Below are positions 28,796 to 37,873 of a stretch of 64,000 nt of DNA, piece after piece (the first letter of the stretch is position 1; the number at the start of each line of letters is the position of its first letter). The notes below the pieces were generated by a model that did no database searches, had not been told where the DNA came from, and saw nothing but the letters and a program-made list of their open reading frames with translations. A program made the position numbers and the translations under genes. The DNA comes from Roseibium aestuarii (GTDB lineage Bacteria > Pseudomonadota > Alphaproteobacteria > Rhizobiales > Stappiaceae), in the NCBI RefSeq assembly GCF_008477545.1, contig NZ_VORA01000001.1:1178001-1242000 (forward strand), written 5' to 3'.

Positions 28796-31471
28796 ATGCC
28801 GGGTTATCGCGAAGCCACCCCACATGCGGATATGGCGCTGGATCTGAAGGGGCTGTTGGGTGCCATCGGCCGCTCCCTGCGCTGGCTGCTGCCGCTGGTG
28901 CTGATCGTGGCCGCCACGGTCTTTGTCCTGCTCACCCTGTCTCCGAAGAAATATCTGGGCTCTGCCCGGGTGCTCATCGAGAGCACGAGCTACGGTCTGC
29001 CCGGTGGCGGACGTGGTGCGGAAGAAGAGCGCGCGCTGCTCGATGAGCAGGGTGTGGCCAGCCAGGTCCAGCTTCTGATGTCCGCCGATCTGGCGCGCCG
29101 CGTCGTCACCCGTCTTGATCTGGGGAGCCTTGCTGAGTTCGAGGCCGAGGGCGACAAGGGGCTCGCCGACCGTCTCCTGTCTCTGGCCGGTCTGGGGCAG
29201 GGGAGCGATGGCGCTGCCGCGCCTGCCGACGAACTGGTGCTGCGCGCCTATTTCAAGCGGATCAATGTCTACCGGCTGGAAGGCTCCCGCGTGATCGCGG
29301 TCGAGTTCACCTCTCAGGATCCCCAGCTCGCCGCCCGCGTGGCCAACACCATCGTCGATGAATATCTGGCCCTGCAGGCCGGTGCCAAGCGCGAGACCAC
29401 GGAAGTCGCGACCCTCTCCCTGCAGCCGCAGATCGTTGCCCTGCGCGACGAGGTGCAGGCTGCCCGCAAGGCGGTCGCCGAATTCCGCTCCAGCGCCGAC
29501 CTGCTTCTGGGCTCCGGCAACCAGACCCTGTTGCAGCAGCAGCTGGTCGAGCTCGGCACCTCCTACAATAATGCCCTCGCCAGCCGCGATGAGGCTCAGG
29601 CGAAGGCCAGCCAAGTGCGCGGCCTGATCTCGTCCGGCGGCGCGCTGGAAACCGCCTCTGACGTTCTGAACTCCCAGCTCATCCAGCGTCTGCGCGAGCG
29701 GCAGGCCGAGCTCCAGGCCAATGTGTCCGAACTCTCGATCACGCTCCTGCCGAACCACCCGCAGCTGAAGGCGCTCCAGTCCCAGCTGAACGACTATGAC
29801 CGTCTCATCCGTCGCGAGGCGGAAAAGGTGCTGGCCGGGCTGGAGAGCGATGCCCGTGTCGCACAGCAGCAGGCCGAGGCGCTCGGTGCCCGCCTGGAAG
29901 ACCTCAAGCAGCAGGTCACCCGCTCCAATGCGGATCAGGTGCGTCTTGATGAACTGGAGCGGGAAGCCGCTGCGAAGGAGCGCCAGCTCGACATTCTGGT
30001 CGCCAGCTACCGGGAGGCCGACACGCGCCTGAAGTCACAGGTGCTGCCGGCGGATGCGCGGATCATTTCCCGCGCCATCGTGCCCATCGAGCCCTATGCA
30101 CCCAAGATCATCCCCTCGACCATTCTTGCCGCCGTCGCGACATTTGTCTTCGGCTGTGCGCTGGTGGTCGGCTGGGCCTTCCTGACGGGAGCCGCCCTTT
30201 ATCCGGTGACCTATGGCGCGGCGCGGGACCCGCGTGATGACCGCGCTAAAGACGAGACAATCGCTCACGAGAAAAACGAAGACGAGAAGAGCGAGCCGGA
30301 GACAATCGTCGACGAGCCCGCGACTGCGCCCGAGGTGATGAGCGCAGGCCGTCGCGGCAGTGTCCTTGCGCAAGTGCAGAGCTTCGAGCCTCTGCCTGCG
30401 CGGCAGGGCGACGAAGAGCCCGTGGTCGAGAACGAAGCGGCGCAGGCGGAAGCTGTCGATGACGTGCCGGCCCCTGCGATCGTTGCCCCCAGGAAGCGCA
30501 GCTGGCTGGCCGAGGTGTCTGCCGGTCCTTCCGGAGAGGCGGACAGCGTGGTCGAGGAAGCCGATTTCGAGCAGCCCGTCACAGCGTCACCCCAGGGGCA
30601 ATATGCCTTCAGCCCGGCCATGGCCCGTCATCTGGCCACCATGTCGCGGACGGTTCGCACCGAAAGTGACAGTGAGGCCGAAACGAACGCCGAAGCGCCT
30701 CTCGAGGCCGCGCACCAGGAGCAGCACGCTTCCGAGGAGCCTGTGGCCGCAGTGCCGCAGGCCGATCCGGCGGAGGACGCCGAGGCTGACGAACTGCGCC
30801 TCTCCACACTGGATGCCGGCGCCGACGATGACGACGCGGCTGACGCAACCGAGATTGCTGCTTCCGAAATCGAAACTGAGGCCGACGACGCGCCGGTCGA
30901 GGACACCCATGCGCCGGAACTCTTCCAGCAGCTTGACGGCATGATCGTCGTGCTCACCGTCGACAATCCGGACCTCTCCCACAAATGCGCCTTCCATCTG
31001 GCGCGTGCCGCTGCCGATCGCGGTTACACGGCGCTACTGATGGAGGCTTTCCCCGAGCTTGAGGCGCCCCAGTCGGCGCGTGGCTTCTCCGATCTGGTCA
31101 GTGGCGAAGCGACCTTTGCCAAGGTGATCTACGGCGATGCCGGGTCGTCGGCGCATCTGATCGAGGCGGGCACCCGCGCCATCCCCGATGAGGTGGCGCG
31201 TCAGCCGCGCTTCGCCCAGACCCTTGAGGTCATCTCGAGCATGTATGAAACGGTGGTGATCGATCTCGGCGCCATCGACGGCTCGCTGGCCAGCGTGCAG
31301 ATCCTGCGCAAGGCCGAGCGGGTGCTGCTCATGGCGGAAGACGCAGGGCTCGGCATCGAGCTGGAAGAAGCGGCTCGCCTGCTGCGCAAGAACAGCCGGG
31401 CGCAGGTGGAGGTCTTCACGGAAGGAGATCTGCCTTCGGCCCTGACCCGAGGGGCAGGTCACGCCGCCTGA
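28796..31471 (+). CDS. Wzc/ExoP-like co-polymerase with degenerate ATPase
   Basis: An 891-residue inner-membrane polysaccharide co-polymerase. A first membrane segment lies at about 28-48, a Wzz-type periplasmic region with coiled coils at about 60-430, and a second membrane segment at about 441-465. A very acidic Glu/Ala-rich linker follows (about 480-700), and a Rossmann-like C-terminal domain from about 715. In BY-kinases that domain has a Walker A GxGKST; here the equivalent strand reads VLTVDNPDLSHKCAF, with no P-loop. A Walker B-like TVVIDLGA remains. No terminal Tyr cluster is seen. It probably sets chain length without tyrosine-kinase activity. The SD TGGAGAG supports ATG 28796. It is divergent from the exporter operon. 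Confidence 0.88.
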   Translation: MPGYREATPHADMALDLKGLLGAIGRSLRWLLPLVLIVAATVFVLLTLSPKKYLGSARVLIESTSYGLPGGGRGAEEERALLDEQGVASQVQLLMSADLARRVVTRLDLGSLAEFEAEGDKGLADRLLSLAGLGQGSDGAAAPADELVLRAYFKRINVYRLEGSRVIAVEFTSQDPQLAARVANTIVDEYLALQAGAKRETTEVATLSLQPQIVALRDEVQAARKAVAEFRSSADLLLGSGNQTLLQQQLVELGTSYNNALASRDEAQAKASQVRGLISSGGALETASDVLNSQLIQRLRERQAELQANVSELSITLLPNHPQLKALQSQLNDYDRLIRREAEKVLAGLESDARVAQQQAEALGARLEDLKQQVTRSNADQVRLDELEREAAAKERQLDILVASYREADTRLKSQVLPADARIISRAIVPIEPYAPKIIPSTILAAVATFVFGCALVVGWAFLTGAALYPVTYGAARDPRDDRAKDETIAHEKNEDEKSEPETIVDEPATAPEVMSAGRRGSVLAQVQSFEPLPARQGDEEPVVENEAAQAEAVDDVPAPAIVAPRKRSWLAEVSAGPSGEADSVVEEADFEQPVTASPQGQYAFSPAMARHLATMSRTVRTESDSEAETNAEAPLEAAHQEQHASEEPVAAVPQADPAEDAEADELRLSTLDAGADDDDAADATEIAASEIETEADDAPVEDTHAPELFQQLDGMIVVLTVDNPDLSHKCAFHLARAAADRGYTALLMEAFPELEAPQSARGFSDLVSGEATFAKVIYGDAGSSAHLIEAGTRAIPDEVARQPRFAQTLEVISSMYETVVIDLGAIDGSLASVQILRKAERVLLMAEDAGLGIELEEAARLLRKNSRAQVEVFTEGDLPSALTRGAGHAA

Positions 31472-31495
31472 GTCGCAAGAGAACTGCACAAGGCC

Positions 31496-31520
31496 GATCC
31501 GAAGGCTCGCCATTCGGATC
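31496..31520. terminator. Hairpin between convergent genes
   Basis: GATCCGAA (31496-31503) and TTCGGATC (31513-31520) form a perfect 8-bp stem with a 9-nt loop. It lies between the Wzc-like gene (+) and the acyltransferase gene (-). No T run follows, so a terminator role is uncertain. Confidence 0.35.
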
Positions 31521-31531
31521 CGGCGGGACGC

Positions 31532-32851
31532 TCAGTCCTGCGAGGCGGCAGGGGCTGCGTGCCGGGCCTTCCAGTTGCGCGCCTTGCGCACCAGCGCCCA
31601 GAGCAGCGGTGTGCTGCGGATGAAGGTCTTGGTCCGCGACACCATCAGCAGGGCGCCAAGGGCGATCTGGCCGCGCCGGGTGACCGGCAGGAACAGGTCG
31701 TGAAGCGGCTGCGGCGTGCTCCAGCCATGCTTGTAGCGCTCGTCCCCTAGCCCCAGATCCAGAGTGGCATAGCGGCCCGCGCCGATCACCTGTGACAGCA
31801 TCTCCTTGAGCAGGACGACCCCCGGGCTGCGCGCCGTCAGATCGTCATGGGCGATGCTGTTGGTGTAGCCCACAAGGGTGCGGTCATGCTGGGCGCAGAG
31901 ATAGGTCGCTCGCACGGCACCGGCCGCCTCCAGACACCACAGGGACAGAAGCGGCGCCTGCTGCGCCTTCGGTTCCGGCCCGTCGACGCCCGTCGCTGCC
32001 TGGGCGGTCAGCCGGCGCAGGAAGGCCTTGCCGGCCTCGCTTCCGAAGGCGTTGGGAATGCCCGTCAGATCCGCCCGGGCCTGTCGCTGGGTCTGGAATA
32101 CCTCCAGAGCCGCGGTGACTTCCTGCGAGGTTTGGGCCTCGAAGACCCGGAACGCTCCGGCTTCCTGAAGTGCCTTTTCCTTGCGCTGCAGGGTCTTGCG
32201 CGAGGACTTGGAAAAGGCGTCGCGATAGAGCGTGTCGAAATCGCGGTCGAGCGCGGCGCGGAACACCGGGTTCATGCTGGCAAGCCGGGTCGTGCCGGGC
32301 AAGGCCAGCGGGCATCCGTCGAAAGCCTCGGGCGTGTTGGCCAGATGCAGTAGGTCGACGCCCGCAGCCTTCAGGGCAGGGCGCAGGGCCCGGGCAATCT
32401 CCGCGCTCAGGGCTTGCGGATCGGCCATGCTCAGAAAGGCCCGGTCCCAGACACCTACATTCTGGTTTGCATTCGGCTGGCCAAGAAACTGCGCCACCAT
32501 CGCGCCACGGCTGCGGCGCAGGCCCAGAGGCAGCAGCAGGACAGTGCGGTCGCCCTGACGCAGCGAGAGGAAGAGTGGCACCGTCTCACTTTTTTTTCCC
32601 AATGTTTCCAACCAGCTTTCAATCCAGCCGGGAGTCTGGTAGGCGAAGTCAACTGAGGGGTGCGGTCCGCCGCTTCCTTCGCGCAGAAGCCTGTAGGTCT
32701 CCGCATAGGCGGCAAGGTCGGGAAGCTGCACGACAGCAAGGCCCGGTGTCGCCGCAGCTTGCGGGAGATCGACGGTGGAAGGGGCCTTTGGGGAGGAATG
32801 GCCGGCCGGATCCGTTGCATAGGTGACGGTGAGGGATGCGGGGACGGACAT
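31532..32851 (-). CDS. GNAT-fold acyltransferase (BioF2/CelD-like)
   Basis: A 439-residue cytosolic protein of the Acetyltransf_6 type (PF13480), often found in exopolysaccharide and cellulose clusters. The conserved part begins near residue 75 (YQTPGWIESWLETLG) with LLLPLGLRRSRGAMVAQFLG, and the GNAT domain lies about 220-385 (SKSSRKTLQRKEKAL, then VGYTNSIAHDDLTARSPGVVLLKEM and LDLGLGDERYKHGW). It may acetylate sugar residues or a precursor; donor and acceptor are not visible. ATG 32851 is chosen. It is convergent with the Wzc-like gene and divergent from the deacetylase gene, 118 nt apart. Confidence 0.83.
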   Translation of the reverse strand: MSVPASLTVTYATDPAGHSSPKAPSTVDLPQAAATPGLAVVQLPDLAAYAETYRLLREGSGGPHPSVDFAYQTPGWIESWLETLGKKSETVPLFLSLRQGDRTVLLLPLGLRRSRGAMVAQFLGQPNANQNVGVWDRAFLSMADPQALSAEIARALRPALKAAGVDLLHLANTPEAFDGCPLALPGTTRLASMNPVFRAALDRDFDTLYRDAFSKSSRKTLQRKEKALQEAGAFRVFEAQTSQEVTAALEVFQTQRQARADLTGIPNAFGSEAGKAFLRRLTAQAATGVDGPEPKAQQAPLLSLWCLEAAGAVRATYLCAQHDRTLVGYTNSIAHDDLTARSPGVVLLKEMLSQVIGAGRYATLDLGLGDERYKHGWSTPQPLHDLFLPVTRRGQIALGALLMVSRTKTFIRSTPLLWALVRKARNWKARHAAPAASQD

Positions 32852-32969
32852 GGCAATATTTTTCCGTGAGAAAAGATCTTGATCGCGATTATTGGCAATA
32901 AGTCTTAAGGAAATGATGTTCGGATTGATGGGAATTGCTGCGGGAGCCGACCGGTCGGTCGAAGGAAAC

Positions 32970-34088
32970 ATGACATCGCGCCAGAGGGTCTACAGGCAAA
33001 CCCTTCAAGTTCTTGAAGGCACCGGTCTCAGCCGCGCGGTCGCGCCGCTGACGCAGGGCATTGGTGCCGTCTTCATGCTGCACCGGGTGCTGCCTGCCTC
33101 GTCCGCCGCCTTCCAGCCGAACCGCCATCTCGAAGTCACACCGGAATTCCTGCGCGCGACCGTCGAGCGGATCCGCCACAACGGCTACAAGATCATTTCG
33201 CTGGGCGAAGCGGTCGATCTGCTGAAGATGGGCTACGGGCTCGACAATGAAGGCACACGCTATGCGGTCCTGACCTTCGACGACGGTTTCCGCGACAATC
33301 ACGACATTGCCTATCCGATCCTGAAGGAACTCGGCGTTCCCTTCACGATCTTCCTGACCTCCGGCTTCCTCGACCGCACGTCCCAGGTGTGGTGGGTGGC
33401 TCTGGAGCGTCTGATCGCCACTCGCTCCCTTCTTGATCTCTCCGGGCTGCCGGGGGCGCCCGAGTCGACGCTCTCCTGTCGGTCGGACGAGGAAAAGTGC
33501 GTTGCCTTCAAGCGGGCCGTGCGGTGGCTCACCTGCGATCTGCGGGAAGAGGCGCAGCGGGAGGCGATCATCGTCCTGGCCGAGCGCCATGGCCTTGATC
33601 TCGGTGCACTTGCCGACGAACTCATGATGACCTGGGACGATGCGCGGCGGCTGGCGGAAGACCCGCTGGTGACCCTCGGGGCGCATACCCACGACCACTA
33701 CGCCCTGGCGCGTCTCTCGCCCGATGAGGCTGCGGCCGATATCCAGCGCGGCATAGCCCGCATGGAAGAAGAGCTCGGGCGCCGGCCGAAATATTTCGCC
33801 TATCCCTATGGCTTCGAGGCGGCCGCAGGGCCGCGCGACGGGGAGATTGCCGAGGCGATCGGGTTCCGCGCCTGTCTCACCACCCAGCCCGGCGTGCTGC
33901 GCGCCACCCATGCGCGCAACCTCATGCTGTTGCCGAGGGTGTCCCTCAACGGGCATTTCCAGGACGAGTTCATGGTCGATCAGTATCTGACCGGCATGCC
34001 CTTCGTGCTTTATGACGCGGCCAAGTGGGCGGCGTCCGGCTTCGGGCTCAAGCCCCGGATTTCCCGCCTCTTTCCATCCACCAGATGA
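32970..34088 (+). CDS. Polysaccharide deacetylase family protein
   Basis: A 372-residue carbohydrate esterase 4/NodB-fold protein. The metal and catalytic motif TFDDGFRDN is near residue 98, and LGAHTHDHYAL near residue 240 matches the His motif. AYPYGFE follows at about 280. No clear signal peptide is seen, so it may act on cytosolic precursors, as in other EPS clusters where such a protein modifies an N-acetyl sugar. GAAGGAAAC fixes ATG 32970. Its last 41 nt overlap the convergent DUF2842 gene. Confidence 0.88.
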   Translation: MTSRQRVYRQTLQVLEGTGLSRAVAPLTQGIGAVFMLHRVLPASSAAFQPNRHLEVTPEFLRATVERIRHNGYKIISLGEAVDLLKMGYGLDNEGTRYAVLTFDDGFRDNHDIAYPILKELGVPFTIFLTSGFLDRTSQVWWVALERLIATRSLLDLSGLPGAPESTLSCRSDEEKCVAFKRAVRWLTCDLREEAQREAIIVLAERHGLDLGALADELMMTWDDARRLAEDPLVTLGAHTHDHYALARLSPDEAAADIQRGIARMEEELGRRPKYFAYPYGFEAAAGPRDGEIAEAIGFRACLTTQPGVLRATHARNLMLLPRVSLNGHFQDEFMVDQYLTGMPFVLYDAAKWAASGFGLKPRISRLFPSTR

Positions 34089-34263
34089 TGGCGCCCGCCG
34101 GCACCACCCAGATCAGCCCCGCCACTGCATAATAGAGGATCCGGCCCAGCATCGGCGTCGTCTGCAGGCTCATGTCTCCGATCACCATGGCGAAGAAGGC
34201 ATAGATAATGACGAAGAGCACCAGGGCGATCATGCCGATGAACTTGCGGAACGAAGGAACCAT
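34048..34263 (-). CDS. DUF2842 small membrane protein
   Basis: A 71-residue inner-membrane protein with two hydrophobic segments (about 9-28 and 41-62) and a positively charged end. It matches the DUF2842 family, common next to heme A synthase in alphaproteobacteria; no function is known to me. The ATG at 34263 has AGGACA upstream. The reading frame is open far beyond this start, but the family begins here. Its 3' end overlaps the deacetylase gene tail-to-tail by 41 nt. The divergent ctaA gene starts 122 nt away. Confidence 0.82.
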   Translation of the reverse strand: MVPSFRKFIGMIALVLFVIIYAFFAMVIGDMSLQTTPMLGRILYYAVAGLIWVVPAGAIIWWMERGGKSGA

Positions 34264-34385
34264 CGCAGTGTCCTGAGAGTGAGGGAGCCGGGCCGGGTCT
34301 GGCGGGCCGGTGCGGCGGGATGCCGCTTGTCGGCGCTTTAAAGCATCTATATTCCCTGACGCAAAGATCAATTGCGGGAAATCAA

Positions 34386-35477
34386 ATGCGCGCAACGCCT
34401 TCTTCCGTTCAGCCTTCGACGCCGCAGCCAGCCGTTCCTGCGCAGATCGCGCGCAACCGGCGGGCCATCCGCTGGTGGCTCTATGGCATCTGTCTTCTGG
34501 TGCTTGCCATGGTGGTCGTGGGCGGGGCAACCCGTCTGACCGAATCCGGCCTGTCCATCACCGAGTGGAAGCCGATCCACGGCGCCATTCCGCCGCTGTC
34601 GGTGGCCGAATGGGAAGAGGAATTCGCCAAGTACCGCCAGATCCCGCAATACGAGATCCTCAACAAAGGCATGTCCCTGGAGGAGTTCAAGACCATCTTC
34701 TGGTGGGAGTGGGGCCATCGCCTGCTCGGACGGGTGATCGGTCTGGCCTTCTTCGTGCCGCTGGTGATCTTCTGGGCCAAGGGCATGATCGAGCCCTGGC
34801 TTAAGCCCCGCCTTGTGCTGGGCCTCGTCCTCGGTGGCCTGCAGGGCGCGCTCGGCTGGTACATGGTCGCCTCCGGTCTCGTGGACCGCATCGACGTCAG
34901 CCAGTATCGGCTCGCCGCCCATCTGACCCTCGCCTGCGTCATCTTCGCCTGGCTGTTCTGGATCGCCCGCCGCCTTGCACCCCGGCGGTTGCCGACGTCA
35001 GAAGAGGTCCGCAGGCTCATGCCGGTCGGAAACCTGTTCCTGGCGCTGGTGCTCTTGCAGATCTTCCTGGGCGGACTGGTGGCCGGGCTCAATGCCGGCT
35101 TCACCTTCAACACCTGGCCGCTCATCGACGGGCAGATCATCCCGAAGGGGCTCTTCGTGATGGATCCGCTCTGGGTCAACCTCTTCGAGAACGTGATGAC
35201 GGTGCAGTTCCAGCATCGCATGACCGCCTATGTGCTGGTGATCGTCGCCGTGCTCCTGTGGCTGCGCACCCGCTCCGCGAGCCGCGACAAGGTGCTTCTC
35301 ATGCCCGCCCGACACATTCTGGGCTTCGTGGTCCTGCAGGTTGTCTTCGGCATCGGCACGCTGGTGATGCAGGTGCCGCTTCATCTGGCGCTCTGGCATC
35401 AGGCCTTTGCCGTCATCGTGCTGGGTGCGGCCATCGACTATCTGGCCGCCCTCAAGGGGGAATATCCCGCCCGCTGA
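34386..35477 (+). CDS. ctaA: Heme A synthase (CtaA/COX15)
   Basis: This inner-membrane enzyme oxidises heme O to heme A for aa3-type cytochrome oxidases. The 363-residue protein has about eight membrane segments and the paired histidines of the family in WWEWGHRLLGR, RLAAHLTLA, QFQHRMTAY and LWHQAFA. GGATRLTESGLSITEWKP near residue 48 is diagnostic. Alphaproteobacterial type 2 enzymes lack the cysteine pair of Bacillus CtaA, and none is seen here. ATG 34386 is chosen over an upstream in-frame start because it gives the normal N-terminal length. Confidence 0.95.
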   Translation: MRATPSSVQPSTPQPAVPAQIARNRRAIRWWLYGICLLVLAMVVVGGATRLTESGLSITEWKPIHGAIPPLSVAEWEEEFAKYRQIPQYEILNKGMSLEEFKTIFWWEWGHRLLGRVIGLAFFVPLVIFWAKGMIEPWLKPRLVLGLVLGGLQGALGWYMVASGLVDRIDVSQYRLAAHLTLACVIFAWLFWIARRLAPRRLPTSEEVRRLMPVGNLFLALVLLQIFLGGLVAGLNAGFTFNTWPLIDGQIIPKGLFVMDPLWVNLFENVMTVQFQHRMTAYVLVIVAVLLWLRTRSASRDKVLLMPARHILGFVVLQVVFGIGTLVMQVPLHLALWHQAFAVIVLGAAIDYLAALKGEYPAR

Positions 35478-35557
35478 TCCCACACCCTGAGATGGGAGAG
35501 GCGGATGATGCCGATCGATCCGCCGCTCCGCCCCATCAAGATCGCAAGGAACCCGCC

Positions 35558-36412
35558 ATGACCGCTCCCCATCTCGTGCCTGAGGATGCCGCCGAACGCC
35601 GGGCGGTGAAGCCGGTGATCTGCTATCCGGTGGATGCGCTGCCCGGCGCCGACCTGCCGCTTTATCGCGCGGCCCGCGAAGGGGCGCAGAAGATCGCGGA
35701 GACGGTGGTGCCGCCCCGCGACGCCGCGACGATCGAGGTTCCCGCCGGCTGCTTCCTGCGCATGTCCAGCGTCGAGGGGTCCCAGGTCGGCGACCTCAAT
35801 CTCTTCAACGCGGCCGATCTTTCCGAGCGCTTCTACTCCGGCAAGACCCGCGCCCTGCACGGTACCCACGTGACAACCGGCAACCGGCTGTGGTCGTCGT
35901 TCCCGACCCTGCGCCCCATGGCGACCATCGTCGAGGACACCCTGGAATGGTATGGCAAGGACGAGTTCGGCGGCTCGGTGCATGACGTCATCGGCACCCG
36001 CTGCGACCCCTATACGGGGCAGGTGCTGAAGGGCGTGGACTATCACCACTGCTGCCATTCCAATCTGACCCGGGCGCTGGCCGAGGCCCGCAACCTGCCG
36101 CTCTGGGAGGCGGAGATCCACGTCCATGACGTGCTCAACGTCTTCATGTGCACGGGCTTCACCCGCGACACGGGACAATATTTCATGAAGGCAAGCCCGG
36201 TGCGCCCGGGCGACTTCCTCGAGCTCTTTGCCGAGATCGACCTGCTGGCGGTGCTGAGCGCCTGTCCCGGCGGCGATTGCAGCGCAGAGCACACTTCCGA
36301 CACCGCCGCCTGCCACCCGCTGCTGATGGAGGTCTTCCGCCCGCAGGCGCAGGCGCTGGAAGGCTGGAGCTCGCCGCCCGTCAATGCCTATGATCGCAGC
36401 CACGGCCTCTGA
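35558..36412 (+). CDS. DUF1989 / urea carboxylase-associated protein, longer type
   Basis: A 284-residue DUF1989 protein, unlike the 209-residue one at 20698. An N-terminal extension (about 1-50) precedes the core. Candidate ligands are GTRCDPYTG and YHHCCHSNL (residues about 145-170), and VLNVFMCTGF matches the NVFM core of the shorter paralogue. LSACPGGDCSAE follows near residue 240. AAGGAA supports ATG 35558. It lies 80 nt after ctaA and 196 nt before the carboxyspermidine decarboxylase gene. The position beside polyamine genes suggests a guanidino or polyamine-related substrate; this is inference. Confidence 0.85.
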   Translation: MTAPHLVPEDAAERRAVKPVICYPVDALPGADLPLYRAAREGAQKIAETVVPPRDAATIEVPAGCFLRMSSVEGSQVGDLNLFNAADLSERFYSGKTRALHGTHVTTGNRLWSSFPTLRPMATIVEDTLEWYGKDEFGGSVHDVIGTRCDPYTGQVLKGVDYHHCCHSNLTRALAEARNLPLWEAEIHVHDVLNVFMCTGFTRDTGQYFMKASPVRPGDFLELFAEIDLLAVLSACPGGDCSAEHTSDTAACHPLLMEVFRPQAQALEGWSSPPVNAYDRSHGL

Positions 36413-36608
36413 GTTGGGCGGCACGCGATTGCGGGGCAGGGTGCCCTGAAATGGGCAGGGATGGCCCAAGATATCCTCTTGACGTCACAAACTTCCTCTA
36501 TAGAAGTCGCTCACCTGAAATTCGTTTCGGATCGGCGCCCCTTGTGCGGGCAGCCGGGCCCTCGGGACAGGCCGCAACCGGCCGTCGGACTTTGAAAGGC
36601 TCCGCCAG

Positions 36609-37703
36609 ATGGAAACGCCCTATTACCTCATCGACAAGTCGCGCCTGAAGGCCAACATGGAGAAGATCGCGTGGCTGCGCGAACACTCCGGGGCCAAGTC
36701 GCTGCTTGCGCTCAAGTGCTTCGCCACCTGGTCGGTCTTCGACCTGATGAGCCAGTACATGGATGGCACCACCTCCTCGTCTCTCTATGAGGTCAAGCTC
36801 GGCTTCGAGAAGTTCGGCGGGGAGACCCATGCCTATTCCGTGGCCTATGCGGACAACGAAATCGACGAGGTTCTCGCCAACTGCGACAAGATCCTCTTCA
36901 ACTCCATCGGCCAGCTGACCCGTTTCGACAACAAGTCTGCGGGCAAGGTGCGGGGTCTGCGCGTCAATCCGGGCGTTTCCACCTCGTCCTTTGACCTGGC
37001 CGACCCGGCCCGTCCCTTCTCCCGTCTCGGCGAACATGACCCGGCGCTCATCGAGGGCGTGCTGGACAAGATTTCCGGCTTCATGTTCCACAACAACTGC
37101 GAGAACGCGAGCTTCGAACGTTTCGACGAGATGCTGACCCTGATCGAGGCGAAGTTCGGCCATCTGATCGATCGCATGGACTGGATCTCGCTGGGTGGCG
37201 GCATCCACTTCACCGGCGAGGGCTATCCGCTGGAGAAGCTGGCCGCGCGCCTGAAGCAGTTTGCCGAGAGCCATGGCGTCCAGGTCTATCTGGAGCCGGG
37301 CGAGGCTGCGATCACCGGGGCCGCGACCCTGGAGGTCACCGTGCTCGACACGCTCAACAACGGCAAGGATCTCGCCATCGTCGACAGCTCCATCGAAGCG
37401 CACATGCTCGATCTGCTGATCTACCGCGAGAGCGCCAAGGTCAAGCCGAACACCGGTCCGCACAAGGTCATGGTCTGCGGCAAGAGCTGCCTGGCCGGCG
37501 ACATCTTCGGCGAATTCTCCTTCGAGCAGCCGGTGAAGCCCGGCGACCGCCTGTCCCTGCAGGACGCGGCCGGTTACACCATGGTGAAGAAGAACTGGTT
37601 CAATGGCGTGAAGATGCCGGCCATCGCCATCCGCGAGGAGGACGGCACCATCCGCCCCGTTCGCGCGTTCGGCTACGAGGATTTCGTCTCCAGCCTGAGC
37701 TGA
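36609..37703 (+). CDS. nspC: Carboxy(nor)spermidine decarboxylase
   Basis: A 364-residue PLP-dependent decarboxylase of the alanine-racemase fold III group. It removes the carboxyl group from carboxyspermidine or carboxynorspermidine, the last step of the SAM-independent polyamine route. The PLP lysine is Lys36 in LLALKCFATWSVFD. Further signatures are MFHNNCENASFERF, SLGGGIHFTGEGYPL, YLEPGEAAITGAA and CGKSCLAGDIFGEF. In alphaproteobacteria such as Agrobacterium this route makes spermidine from putrescine, the likely product here. Upstream, TTGACG at 36479-36484 and TATAGA at 36499-36504 resemble promoter elements, but the 14-nt spacing is short. Confidence 0.94.
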   Translation: METPYYLIDKSRLKANMEKIAWLREHSGAKSLLALKCFATWSVFDLMSQYMDGTTSSSLYEVKLGFEKFGGETHAYSVAYADNEIDEVLANCDKILFNSIGQLTRFDNKSAGKVRGLRVNPGVSTSSFDLADPARPFSRLGEHDPALIEGVLDKISGFMFHNNCENASFERFDEMLTLIEAKFGHLIDRMDWISLGGGIHFTGEGYPLEKLAARLKQFAESHGVQVYLEPGEAAITGAATLEVTVLDTLNNGKDLAIVDSSIEAHMLDLLIYRESAKVKPNTGPHKVMVCGKSCLAGDIFGEFSFEQPVKPGDRLSLQDAAGYTMVKKNWFNGVKMPAIAIREEDGTIRPVRAFGYEDFVSSLS

Positions 37704-37873
37704 GACGGTCACCGCTCCACCGGCCGCACTGACGGCACGAGAGTTCCACCGCAATTCCGGGCCCGCCGTCTGACCCCGGCGGGCTCAAGACGTTCGGGAA
37801 TTGCACCTGTTTCCTGCGGGGTGTGCGAGGCATAGGAAGCCCGGACCCGCACCAAACGGAGGGTTGTCTTTCC

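Noticed and set aside
28796..31471. Active bacterial tyrosine kinase
   Set aside because: No Walker A motif and no C-terminal tyrosine cluster can be seen, so only a co-polymerase role is claimed.
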